In this document: positions 29,097 through 38,598 of the stretch, piece after piece
Numbering within the stretch: the first letter of the stretch is position 1
Layout: every line of letters begins with the position of its first letter
DNA from: Gemmatimonadota bacterium
GTDB lineage: Bacteria; Latescibacterota; UBA2968; GCA-2709665
Direction of reading: 5' to 3'
Assembly: GCA_002709665.1 (NCBI GenBank)
Contig: PAQK01000037.1
Coordinates: forward strand, 1 to 39,879
DNA length: 39,879 nucleotides
Notes under the pieces: generated by a model
The model's database searches: none
The model's input: only the letters and a program-made list of their open reading frames with translations
What the model was told of the DNA's origin: nothing
Made by a program: the position numbers and the translations under genes

Positions 29097-29936
29097 GAAC
29101 GATGAACTCGATCGGGTCGTCTCACAAAATATTGAGAAAGACAATCCGGTGAACGCACCAACTCCCGGATGGCTACTTCAACTCGGTCTGCTGTCGGACA
29201 AGACCGCGGCGTTTTGTGAAGACTCCGGCATCCTCGACCTCATCGAAGACATTGTGAAACCTGGAATTGCCATCTACTCCGCCAAACTCGTATCCAAAGA
29301 ACCATACGAGTCCACCATCTGTCACTGGCACCAGGACAATACCTATTACAACTGTCATGTGGTATATCAGTGTATTTCATACGCAGTTTGTGGGGTTTGA
29401 ATAGCAAAATGGTGGAAATGAAACCCCGATATATCACAGATTCAACTGAAATAATTTCAGTTGCAGCCTTGCCAATTATCGTAACTGAAATGATTTCAGC
29501 CACAAAAGTTTTTCCTGCTATCCTTTAACTTGAAGGCGAACCATAATCAAGTTGAAGCCGAAGCATGCCTGCATGAACATGCAGAAAGACGTGTCAAAGC
29601 GAAACCCGAATGTCGGTCTGGATACCCCTTGAGGACAGCACCCGCGATCAGGGTTGTCTCCAGGTCATCCCGGAGAGCCACAACAAAGGTTTGCAGCCAT
29701 TCAGCCACAAGGAGTGTGGCACCTGCAACCTTGGTATCGACACTGAAATAGCCATTGAGGACCGGGAATTCCTTCCGGCAAACGCGGGTGATACCGTCTC
29801 GTTCAGCGCATTTCTGCAGCACGCCTCCTACGGCAACATCACAGAAAAACGACGCCGAGCATTTATCGTCTCCTACCAGGAGGCCACGGTAGGAAAGGGC
29901 AACGATGCGCAGTACAAAGTTCTCCGGCCAGCTTGA
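29092..29936 (+). pseudogene. PhyH family dioxygenase interrupted by ~250-bp insert
   Basis: N-part MNDELDRVVSQNIEKDNPVNAPTPGWLLQLG...ICHWHQDNTYYN; C-part resumes at 29610 as MSVWIPLEDSTRDQGCLQVIPESHNKGLQ...FLQHASYGNITEKRRRAFIVSYQEA. Confidence 0.8.
29352..29600. mobile_element. Palindrome-rich insertion (possible MITE or IS remnant) inside PhyH pseudogene
   Basis: GTGGTATATC/GATATATCAC and GGGGTTT/AAACCCC inverted repeats plus two CTGAAATnATTTCAG palindromes; no transposase ORF. Confidence 0.4.
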
Positions 29937-29964
29937 TCATTCTCACCTTGGGGAGAGACTCAAA

Positions 29965-30831
29965 ATGGAACCCTTTGCAATATCCGGAATCAGTTTCATG
30001 CCAGAAATGTGGAAAGAGAAAGCTAATCTCAAGACCCTGTTGGGACACATCGACGTGGCAGCGGAAGAAGGGGCCCAGGTCATCGCATCTTGCGAAGGCG
30101 TGCTCGACGGGTACATCACAAAGGAACTGCCGAAACACCGGATCCAGCCCGGCACCGAGAAAACACGTGGCTACGCACAGCGAGTCGCAAAGTTCAGAAA
30201 GCGCCAGGAATCACTCGCTGAAAGAATCAAGAAGAACTGCATTCCGGTACTCCAGAAGAAAGCGGCAGAACACCAGGTCCACCTGTTCATTAACACCCTG
30301 GACCTCAGACGCAAACAAGCAGTTTACAACACCACCTTCGTCATCGATCCGAATGGGGAAATCATCGGTAAGTACGACAAGATCCACGCCGCTTTTGAAG
30401 TCGTCAACAAGCTTGGCAAAGGATATCCTGTATTCAAAACACCTTACGCAAACATCGGAGTTATTGTCTGTGCCGACAGGCAGTTTCCAGAGACGGCACG
30501 TGCGGTGGCCCTTGGTGGCGCAAACGTGCTCATCATCAACTCGTACGGGATGTGGGGCGAGGGCGCCAACGAACGCTTCATCCGACAAAGGGCTTACGAG
30601 AATGGCCTCTATCTCCTCTTCTGCCATCCGAACGAAACAGTGCTCTGCTCACCGGAGGGTCGTGTGATCGCCTCGACTTGCCCCTGGGAGAATGTGCTGA
30701 TTCGCAAGATAGACCCGGAACCCGCTGTAGGCAGAGGTCTTTTTGGCAACCGCGAAATGGCCCAGACCTACAGCATCATCGGCGATCCCTCCGCATATAC
30801 CAGCCGGAAGAAGAAAAAGAAAGGCAAATAG
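29965..30831 (+). CDS. Carbon-nitrogen hydrolase (nitrilase superfamily)
   Basis: Catalytic-triad contexts ASCEG, KYDKIHA, GVIVCADRQFPE. Confidence 0.9.
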   Translation: MEPFAISGISFMPEMWKEKANLKTLLGHIDVAAEEGAQVIASCEGVLDGYITKELPKHRIQPGTEKTRGYAQRVAKFRKRQESLAERIKKNCIPVLQKKAAEHQVHLFINTLDLRRKQAVYNTTFVIDPNGEIIGKYDKIHAAFEVVNKLGKGYPVFKTPYANIGVIVCADRQFPETARAVALGGANVLIINSYGMWGEGANERFIRQRAYENGLYLLFCHPNETVLCSPEGRVIASTCPWENVLIRKIDPEPAVGRGLFGNREMAQTYSIIGDPSAYTSRKKKKKGK

Positions 30832-31577
30832 ATGTCTCCAGGTGAACTCACGTTTCAACAGAAACCCCTCACTCAGCAAGGATTCGATTACACTGCCGAG
30901 GAACTTCGCAGTCTGCAATGGGGCTACGCTTCACACTGTTGCTCTGTATGGCCATCTATGGGCTCTACACGCAACAACCGAACATCCACTTCGGCCTGGC
31001 TGCCTTGGGAATTCTCCCCTTCTGGTTTTCGTCCGGTCACCCGCTAGACTTGCTATACAACTATCTGACCCGACCAACAATTGGCGCCGTCAAGCTACCA
31101 CGGAATCCCCTTCCAAGAAGGATCGCGTGTGTGATGGGCGGATCGATGAACGCCTTCATCGGACTCGCATTCGTGTCGCAGAATCCTGGAATTACATACA
31201 TCCTCGGTGGCATATTGATTACCTTGCAGAGCACGGTCATTACCACCCATTTCTGCGTCGGCTTGTGGATGTATGAAGACGCACTGAAACTATTGGGAAG
31301 AGCGACGAAGCTGGTACCGATCGATCAGGCTCGGGAAATGATCAACACGGGTGCACAGCTGGTAGATGTCCGTAAGCCCGACGAATTTGCAGGAGGCCAC
31401 CTCGAAGGAGCCACGAATATTCCAGTTGATCAAGTCGCCCAGCATCTTGAAACATTCAGGGAGAATCGTTCGCTTCTCTATTGTCAGAGTGGACTTCGTT
31501 GCCAAAGAGCTATCCAGATTTTCCAGCGATACGGCATTGAAGACGTTCACAACCTTGGGGCGATGTCGAGATGGTAA
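30832..31577 (+). pseudogene. DUF4395-like membrane domain fused to rhodanese domain; probable frameshift near 30920 (the ORF from 30918 may still be expressed)
   Basis: MSPGELTFQQKPLTQQGFDYTAEELRSLQWG in one frame, LRFTLLLCMAIYGLYTQQP...FCVGLWMYE...LVDVRKPDEFAGGHLEGATNIPVD...LLYCQSGLRCQRAI in the next. Confidence 0.6.
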
Positions 31578-31611
31578 ATCACACATAGGTCCGATCAATG
31601 AAGGAGCAGGT

Positions 31612-32931
31612 ATGATAGCCGGTTTCTCTAGAGTCAACATGAACCCGCCGCCCGGAACCCGAATGATGGGTTTTGGGACCAGGGACAAGGGTCCCGGCAG
31701 CGAGTCCATTCGCGACGACATCTTCGTCCGTGCCCTCTACCTCTCCCACGGTGGCGAGGAGGCCGTCATCCTCTCCTTCGACATGTGCTTTATCGGGCGT
31801 GAAGACTCGGACCGGTATAAAGGTGTCATCGGGCGGCTTCTGGATCTCAGCCCTCGCAAAATTCTGCTCAACTCTTCCCACAGCCATGTTGGACCGGCAT
31901 CTGGTTACTGGGCTTACGGCGACTACCTCCCCCCCGACCAGCTCTATCTTCGCGAACTCGAAGGGATGATCGTCGCCGCTGTCACTGAAGCCCGTGACAC
32001 TGCTCAAGACACAACCATCTGGGCGGGCTCCGGAAAATCCACAATTCCAATGAACCGTCGCCGGATGATGGACAGCGGCAAAACCGAAAATCGTCCGAAC
32101 CCCGATGGCATCGTCTGTGATACACTCCCCGTTTGCCTCCTCAAGAATGCTGCGGGTGATCCAATCGCGTGCCTGTTCTCCATATCCGCCCATCCATCTA
32201 TCGTTGGTGGAACCGCAATATCAGCAGAATATCCCGGCGCTGCGACAAACAGGGTGGACGTCTTTCTTGGCAGAAACTGTAGCATGTTCCTCCAGGGATG
32301 CGGCGGCGATGCCAAAACCAGTCCCGCGGGCGAAGGTCAGGACGCGTGGATCAGCAACGACTGGGACATTGTGGAAAAAGTCGGCGAAATCCTCCTGCAG
32401 GAAGTCATCGACATCGTCAACAACGGTCTGTCAGAACACCAGCCGGCACTCGCGACGGCACTTGCGGAGACACAGTGGCCTCTTCTTGAACCAGTCAGCA
32501 GGGATGAATTCGCCAGAAAAGCGTCGGAGGGCTTGATCAAGGGTGCTACCCCTTCTGAACAAGGTGTGGATGACCTCTGGGCTGCAAGACAAGTGGAACT
32601 CATCGACCGCGGCCAAGCCCTGCGCTCAACTGCCTCTGTCCTGATCCAGGGCATCAAACTGGGTGAAGGTCTGCGGATGGTCGCGATCGAAGGCGAGCCA
32701 GTAGCCGAACACGGGTTGAACATTCTCGATTTCTACGACAACGGCGTCACATTTCCCCTGGGATACGCGAATGGCGAGTCTATGTACTTGCCAGTAACGC
32801 GCCAACTCCCTGAGGGGGGTTACGAGGTCGAAGCGTACGGTGAGTATGGGTACCCTGCACAGCTCGCACCGGGGATGGAGGAGATTGTCCGAGAATCGAT
32901 GGAGAGATTTCAAGAACAAGGGATAGATTGA
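31612..32931 (+). CDS. Neutral/alkaline ceramidase-like N-terminal domain protein
   Basis: Start moved from 31366 to ATG 31612 (AGGAG RBS); GFSRVNMNPPPGTRMMGFGTRDKGPG, RALYLSHGGEEAVILSFDMCFIG, ILLNSSHSHVGPA, SAHPSIVGG. Confidence 0.8.
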   Translation: MIAGFSRVNMNPPPGTRMMGFGTRDKGPGSESIRDDIFVRALYLSHGGEEAVILSFDMCFIGREDSDRYKGVIGRLLDLSPRKILLNSSHSHVGPASGYWAYGDYLPPDQLYLRELEGMIVAAVTEARDTAQDTTIWAGSGKSTIPMNRRRMMDSGKTENRPNPDGIVCDTLPVCLLKNAAGDPIACLFSISAHPSIVGGTAISAEYPGAATNRVDVFLGRNCSMFLQGCGGDAKTSPAGEGQDAWISNDWDIVEKVGEILLQEVIDIVNNGLSEHQPALATALAETQWPLLEPVSRDEFARKASEGLIKGATPSEQGVDDLWAARQVELIDRGQALRSTASVLIQGIKLGEGLRMVAIEGEPVAEHGLNILDFYDNGVTFPLGYANGESMYLPVTRQLPEGGYEVEAYGEYGYPAQLAPGMEEIVRESMERFQEQGID

Positions 32932-32969
32932 CTGTGGTGTGATGTATGTGGTCCTGTGTTGAGAGACTG

Positions 32970-33190
32970 ACGTTATCCTGTATTCTCGACTGGGACCTTT
33001 GGTCCCGCTCGAACGTACTGGGTTTTGGTGGGGTGTGAATTGATGTGATAGACGATATCCTGTATTCTCGACGGAGACCTTCGGTTCCGCTCGAACATAC
33101 GGGGGCTTTGGTGGGGCGTGAATTGATGTGATAAACGTTATCCTGTGTTTTCGACTGGGTCCTGCGGTTCTGCTCGAACGTACGGGATTA
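32970..33190. repeat. Three tandem ~82-83 bp repeats, third copy truncated
   Basis: Units start at 32970, 33052 and 33135; shared core ACGwTATCCTGTrTTyTCGAC...CTCGAACrTACkGG...TTTGGTGGGGyGTGAATTGATGTGATA. Confidence 0.9.
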
Positions 33191-33228
33191 TCGCTTTCTG
33201 CAAAACACTTGATACTGAGGAGTTAACT

Positions 33229-34614
33229 ATGACTACCATTGCAGTGGAGCCGGAGGAGAAGGTAGCGGTCAACGGCGTTCTCGAATCTGACAGGATAAGT
33301 GAGATGCGGGCTGGATTCGAGGCGGAATCGGTGAACCGGATCGTTCAGAACGCCGTCTGCAAGAATCAGGTCGACACCATCGCATTGAACAGAGGCATTG
33401 TCACCTCTGTTGACCACAGCTTCAGCCATATACTGGACGACTGGAAGGTCACCAATCAGAAAAGCAGCGGGCGTTGCTGGATGTTCGCGGGACTGAATCT
33501 GCTGCGTGTCGGCGCGATGAAAAAAATGAATCTGAAGGCCTTCGAATTCAGCCAGAACTACACCTTCTTCTGGGACAAGCTTGAGCGAGCGAACTACTTT
33601 CTGGAACGCATCCTTGACACATCGGATCGCGATGTCGACGATCGGCACGTTGCCCAGCTCCTGTCACGTCCTCTCGACGACGGCGGCCAGTGGAATATGT
33701 TCGTCAATCTGATCAAGAAGCACGGCCTGGTCCCTCAATCCGCAATGCCGGAAACCGACAGCTCCTCAAACTCCGGCAGGATGAACACCAACCTACTGCA
33801 CAAACTGAGAGAGGGCGCTAAAGACCTTCACAATTTGGCCGCAAGCGGAAGTGGCCCGGACGAGCTTCAGGCAGTGAAGCAGCACATCCTCGACGCCATA
33901 TATCGAATGCTCGCCATCCATCTGGGGACACCGCCTGACAAATTCGACTGGCAATGGCAGGACTCGGACAAGGAATTTCACCGTGACGGCGAGATGACTC
34001 CACAGGAATTCGCTCAGAAATACATCACGGTAGATCTGGACGACTACGTTTGTCTCGTGCACGACCCTCGCCCGACAAGCCCGCTTGACCGCACCTTCAC
34101 GGTCGAATTCCTTGGGAATGTCGAAGGAGGGGAGATCGTCAAGTATCTGAACATCGACATCGACCTGATGAAACAGATCACAATGCATACGCTTCAAAAT
34201 GGCGAGCCGGTCTGGATGGGTTGTGACGTAGGTAAGATGATGCAGCGAGATCTGGGCTTGTGGGATGCCCACCTGTTCGACTTCGAAGGAGTGTACAGCA
34301 CCGGTTTCGAACTCGACAAATCCGAGCGACTCCAATATCACCAGACACAGATGACACACGCGATGCTCTTCACCGGTGTAGACGTCGTCCAGGAACACGA
34401 CGAGGACACCCCCAGGCGCTGGCGTGTTGAAAACAGCTGGGGTGACGCCAACGGGAAGAAGGGCTACTACCTGATGAACGACAACTGGTTCGACCAATAC
34501 ATGTTCGAAATCGCCGCAAAAAAGGAATATCTCCCCACAGAACTCCAGGAAGCCCTCGACCTCGAACCTATTGTACTTCCGCCTTGGGATCCAATGGGTG
34601 CGCTCGCCAGGTAA
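33229..34614 (+). CDS. C1-family aminopeptidase (PepC / bleomycin hydrolase family)
   Basis: VTNQKSSGRCWMFAGLNLLR catalytic Cys context; MTHAMLFTGVDVV His; VENSWGDANGKKGYYLMNDNWFDQY; start set at ATG 33229. Confidence 0.93.
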   Translation: MTTIAVEPEEKVAVNGVLESDRISEMRAGFEAESVNRIVQNAVCKNQVDTIALNRGIVTSVDHSFSHILDDWKVTNQKSSGRCWMFAGLNLLRVGAMKKMNLKAFEFSQNYTFFWDKLERANYFLERILDTSDRDVDDRHVAQLLSRPLDDGGQWNMFVNLIKKHGLVPQSAMPETDSSSNSGRMNTNLLHKLREGAKDLHNLAASGSGPDELQAVKQHILDAIYRMLAIHLGTPPDKFDWQWQDSDKEFHRDGEMTPQEFAQKYITVDLDDYVCLVHDPRPTSPLDRTFTVEFLGNVEGGEIVKYLNIDIDLMKQITMHTLQNGEPVWMGCDVGKMMQRDLGLWDAHLFDFEGVYSTGFELDKSERLQYHQTQMTHAMLFTGVDVVQEHDEDTPRRWRVENSWGDANGKKGYYLMNDNWFDQYMFEIAAKKEYLPTELQEALDLEPIVLPPWDPMGALAR

Positions 34615-34626
34615 AGGACTGGAAGA

Positions 34627-36099
34627 ATGGCCAAACCTTATGTATTCATAGGCTTCGACACCGAGGACCCGATCAACCCTGAAGCCGACGATGTTCTCCT
34701 CAGACTCGCTCAGACGTACACCAAGGCAGGCATCCCAGCCTGTTTCTTCATGGTCGGTGAGAAGGCACGCGTGCTCAGATCCAGGGGCCGCAAGGATGTC
34801 CTCTCCGCCCTCAGGGATCACGAAATCGAATACCACGGCAACTACTGGTTCGAGTATCCAGAGCCTGCGCTCGTCTACGGAAACCGTGACCCTTGGGACC
34901 AGGCTGTCGAAAAGGGTCGGTCAATCGAAACACCCGGTCTCCAGGATGTCGCCGAGATTACGGGCCAATTTCCAGTCGCCACCTGTCAGCACCAGAACAA
35001 CCACAGTCCGGCGACAACTCACGCAATGCAGCAATCCGGTGTCAAGGTGTGGAACGGCGGGCTTGGCGCAAAACTGGATGGAATCGGCTGGATCATGAAC
35101 CTTTTTGTCGTCGGTAGACACTCACGCACGGTATCAAGCCAGGGCAGTTGGGGAAGTTTTCAATTCGATCCCGATCGCCCGAAGCGTCGTCCTGGAACCA
35201 TGAACCCAAAGGTCGAACTGAAAAACTTCCAGCAGCGCTTCGACGCGCAGCTAGAGACCGGAACCACGCACGTGAACATCCTGGGTCACCCGACCTGCTG
35301 GGCAATGGCCGAATGGTGGGGCTGGTACGACTGGTCGGCCGCGTTCCGTCACGCGAGCCTCAACGGAGCTGTCGGCCCCTACCAGCAAGGTCGTCAATGG
35401 GAACGCGGTGTCACGCGCTCCAGGGCGGACATCGACGCACACTTCCAATGGACGGCCGCAGCGGCGAGGTGGCTGGCCCGTCGCAAGGACATCAACGTTA
35501 CAACATTCGCGGATGTCCTCGCCGAACACGCCGATCCCCCGGGCGAGTGGCTCACAGACAGCCAGGTCCGCTCAGTCGCCAAACAAGTTCTCAAACGACT
35601 CGATCACACGCGTGCTGGCGAGACCACGCTATCCGCAGCGGACTCACTTTACGTACTCGCCCAATATGTAAGATTCATGCTAGCTGAAAAGTGTCGTCCT
35701 GATCAAACACAAATCAAGCGAACGATCGGTCCGGTAGAGGACGTCTACAAACCCGCCAAAGAAATCCGATTCAAACGTCAGAACCTGCTATTGGCCTCAC
35801 GACACCTTGTCGAATATGCAGATGCCAACGGCCGACTCCCCCACGCCCTTCGTGTACACGGCATCGATTGCGGTCCAGGCGAACTCCTCATCGCCCTCGC
35901 CCAATCGGTAGCCGCGGACAAACTGCCCGATTTCGTCACTGTCGAGCCAACTGCAGGCGTTCCGGAATGCGTGGCAATGGACTGCTTCTCCAAAGCGACC
36001 GCAGGTTCAGGTCACGCAACACCGGGATACACGCCCACGCAGATACATCTACAGGGCAGACTTCAGTCCTGGAGTTACCGACCCGCCGGCAAGAGATAG
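34627..36099 (+). CDS. Polysaccharide deacetylase-like (NodB-fold) protein with C-terminal extension
   Basis: VFIGFDTEDPINPEADDVLLRLAQTYTKAGIPACFFMVGEKAR...EIEYHGNYWFE; HPTCWAM. Confidence 0.65.
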   Translation: MAKPYVFIGFDTEDPINPEADDVLLRLAQTYTKAGIPACFFMVGEKARVLRSRGRKDVLSALRDHEIEYHGNYWFEYPEPALVYGNRDPWDQAVEKGRSIETPGLQDVAEITGQFPVATCQHQNNHSPATTHAMQQSGVKVWNGGLGAKLDGIGWIMNLFVVGRHSRTVSSQGSWGSFQFDPDRPKRRPGTMNPKVELKNFQQRFDAQLETGTTHVNILGHPTCWAMAEWWGWYDWSAAFRHASLNGAVGPYQQGRQWERGVTRSRADIDAHFQWTAAAARWLARRKDINVTTFADVLAEHADPPGEWLTDSQVRSVAKQVLKRLDHTRAGETTLSAADSLYVLAQYVRFMLAEKCRPDQTQIKRTIGPVEDVYKPAKEIRFKRQNLLLASRHLVEYADANGRLPHALRVHGIDCGPGELLIALAQSVAADKLPDFVTVEPTAGVPECVAMDCFSKATAGSGHATPGYTPTQIHLQGRLQSWSYRPAGKR

Positions 36100-36325
36100 T
36101 CGAGCGCTTTCGATTGTCGACCAGATGAATTGCCTGCCATTCACCGAACCGGGTAAAGCTGTGATCAACAAGTCGACCCTTCAGCCCGAATGAGGTGAAG
36201 CCCCGTCATTGTCCTCAGCGTCACCTCTCCAAACTGTGAGCTGCAGATTGTCAGCGATACCCTGCGATCACCGCGAGTACGTATAAGCACCATTCCTTTC
36301 TATTCCATGGCCTAAGGAGAACCTG

Positions 36326-37213
36326 ATGCAGGACGAACTACCAGTGGAAATCGAAACCCAGGTCGAAGGACAACCACACACCGGGAAAACCCTTGCGGTC
36401 ATAGGCCCCCACTCAGACGACTTCTCGATATTTTCGGCGGGAACCGTCGCCAAACTCATTTCTGAAGGTTACACCGGCTACTTCATCCGGGTCACAAACG
36501 ACGAAATGGACTCCTACGATCTCACCACCAGCGAAACCGTTCTTGCCAACGAAAGCGACACCCAGGACGTCGCCAGGGTCCTCGGCATCCAGAAAGTCTA
36601 CGACCTCAACTACCGGAATCACTATCTCGACGAAGTTCCGCCCACAGAGATCCGTAACCGTCTCATCTTCCTGTTTCGTCTCCTTAAAGTAGACACCGTC
36701 CTTGGATTCGATCCCTGGGGTCACTACGAGGAGAATCCTGACCACTACGTTGCGGCTCAGGCCACAGAAGCGGCCTGCTGGATGGCCGGCGGTCGTCTCG
36801 ACCTGCCCGAACATCTCGAAGCCGGCCTCGAACCTTATGGCGTCTCGGAAAAGTACTATTGGGCTCGCGGTCCTCAACTCGTCAACCGCGTCGTTGACAT
36901 CACCCAGGTGATTGAACAAAAGATGGAATCCATCCGCGCGAACCGGACACAGATCCGAAATATGGCGCTGGGTCTTCGCGATCGCCTGGCCGCGAGGAAA
37001 CTCACACTCCCCTGGTTGAGCGCAGACGACGAAACGATCATCAAAGAATATGTAGACCTTGTCTTCCGAGCAGCGGATCACCACACCGGTCAGCAACACG
37101 GGCTGGAATACGCTGAGGCCTTTCACTACATCGGTCCAGGAGATCACTCGTCGAAATTCACCTCTTGTCATATGGAAGACTATCTCCGCAAACACGCGAT
37201 ACCGCTCGAATGA
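36326..37213 (+). CDS. PIG-L (LmbE-like) deacetylase family protein
   Basis: LAVIGPHSDDFSIFSAGTVAKLISEGY; WGHYEENPDHYVAAQATEAA. Confidence 0.85.
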   Translation: MQDELPVEIETQVEGQPHTGKTLAVIGPHSDDFSIFSAGTVAKLISEGYTGYFIRVTNDEMDSYDLTTSETVLANESDTQDVARVLGIQKVYDLNYRNHYLDEVPPTEIRNRLIFLFRLLKVDTVLGFDPWGHYEENPDHYVAAQATEAACWMAGGRLDLPEHLEAGLEPYGVSEKYYWARGPQLVNRVVDITQVIEQKMESIRANRTQIRNMALGLRDRLAARKLTLPWLSADDETIIKEYVDLVFRAADHHTGQQHGLEYAEAFHYIGPGDHSSKFTSCHMEDYLRKHAIPLE

Positions 37214-37222
37214 GGCATCGGA

Positions 37223-38504
37223 ATGACATCGAGAGAACGGGTCCTCACCACATTTGCTGGAGACGAAGCGGACAGGGTTCCCATCAACTACTTCGCGAAC
37301 CCCGACATCGACCGCCGGATGAAATCACACTTTGGACTCACCAAGGACGAAAGGGAAGGACTTCTCCAGGCACTCGGCGTTGACTTCAGGACGGTATCCG
37401 CCCCCTACATTGGCCCCAAGCGACACGAGGATGTTCCATAACGTTCTGTCGACATCTGGGGCATTCACCGCAGGTGGATCAAACACGAAAGTGGCGGCTA
37501 CTGGGATTACTGTGATTTCCCGCTCAAGAACGCTATCGTCGATGGGATTGATGCCTGGCCGATGCCTTCACCTGACGACTTCGACTACATCCAGATCGTC
37601 GCAAGTGGGATTCCTACGCCCTCGTCTTTAGAAACGCCGGCATCGGTGACATCATCAACAGCACCGGGATGATTCGTACAATGGAACAGGTCCTTGTCGA
37701 CTTGATGGCCAACAACCCTGCCTGTATCCGCTACATTGAACGCAAGGACACTGAATCCAGGAGTGTCTGGTACGGAGGCGGCTACCTCGAGAATATCGAT
37801 CAGTTACGCGTGCGGCTGGAACCGGACTACAAACCTCAACTGGCCGAGATCAGAAGGAAGCGAGAAGAATCCGCCCGGGTGGATGGAGCCTGCTGGATGA
37901 TCATCCCCTGGTGCTTTCACACAATCGCAACATCAATGAGTCTTGAGCCTTTTGTTTGCGCGTGTTACGATCGCCCCGACTTCATTCAGGAGGCAATGAA
38001 TTGGGTCGAATCCCGTAACCATCACGCCGTTCAAGAGGTTGTCTCGCGCGTCCAGCCAGACTTGGTCCTCATCGACGATGACTGCGCCTACAAGACCGGC
38101 ACGATGATCTCTCCTGAGATGATGACCGACTTCACACTAGAACCTTCAAGCTGATCTCCGACCTGGGTATCCCGATTGCCTTCCACACCGACGGTAGACT
38201 CAACGACGTCATCCCACTCCTTCTGGAACTTGGGGTCTCCGCCGTCCACGGTTGCGAAAAACAGGCCAACAACCTTTGCCACCTAGTCTCCGAATTGGGG
38301 GATCACATCACTCTCTGTGGCAATATGGACGGAGTGTTTCTGTCCGCTGCACCACCTGAGGAAGTTTCCGACGGGACCGAGACAATGCTGCAAATCGGCT
38401 CTTCCTCGAGGCGATTCATTGCCGGCTGCAACACCAGTCCCCAGGACTATATCCCATCAGAAAACTACAGGGCGATGGCCAACGCAATCCGAAACTTCGC
38501 CTAA
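37223..38504 (+). pseudogene. URO-D-like methyltransferase/decarboxylase with one nonsense codon and two frameshifts
   Basis: MTSRERVLTTFAGDEADRVPI...HEDVP*RSVDIWGIHRRWIKHESGGYWDYCDFPL...; YALVFRNAGIGDIINSTGMIRTMEQV in frame 2; KLISDLGIPIAFHTDGRLNDVIPLLLELGVSAVHGCEKQANN...ITLCGNMDG in frame 3. Confidence 0.85.
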
Positions 38505-38598
38505 CCCTGAAGTATCCTTGACATCACCCCTCACCTGAGCGAAATTCAGTTGTCATTGTGATTCTGTACGGAGTCACCCTTACTCCACTGGAGGAAAT

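Noticed and set aside
31366-31611. N-terminal extension of the ceramidase-like ORF (MSVSPTNLQEATSKEP...)
   Set aside because: Overlaps the rhodanese gene in another frame; homology and a good RBS begin at ATG 31612.
32970-33190. CRISPR array
   Set aside because: Whole ~82-bp unit is repeated, including the would-be spacers; only three copies; no cas genes.
33793-34836. 347 aa minus-strand ORF opposite pepC, and 36413..37195 opposite PIG-L
   Set aside because: Antisense shadows of convincing plus-strand genes; translations lack family motifs.
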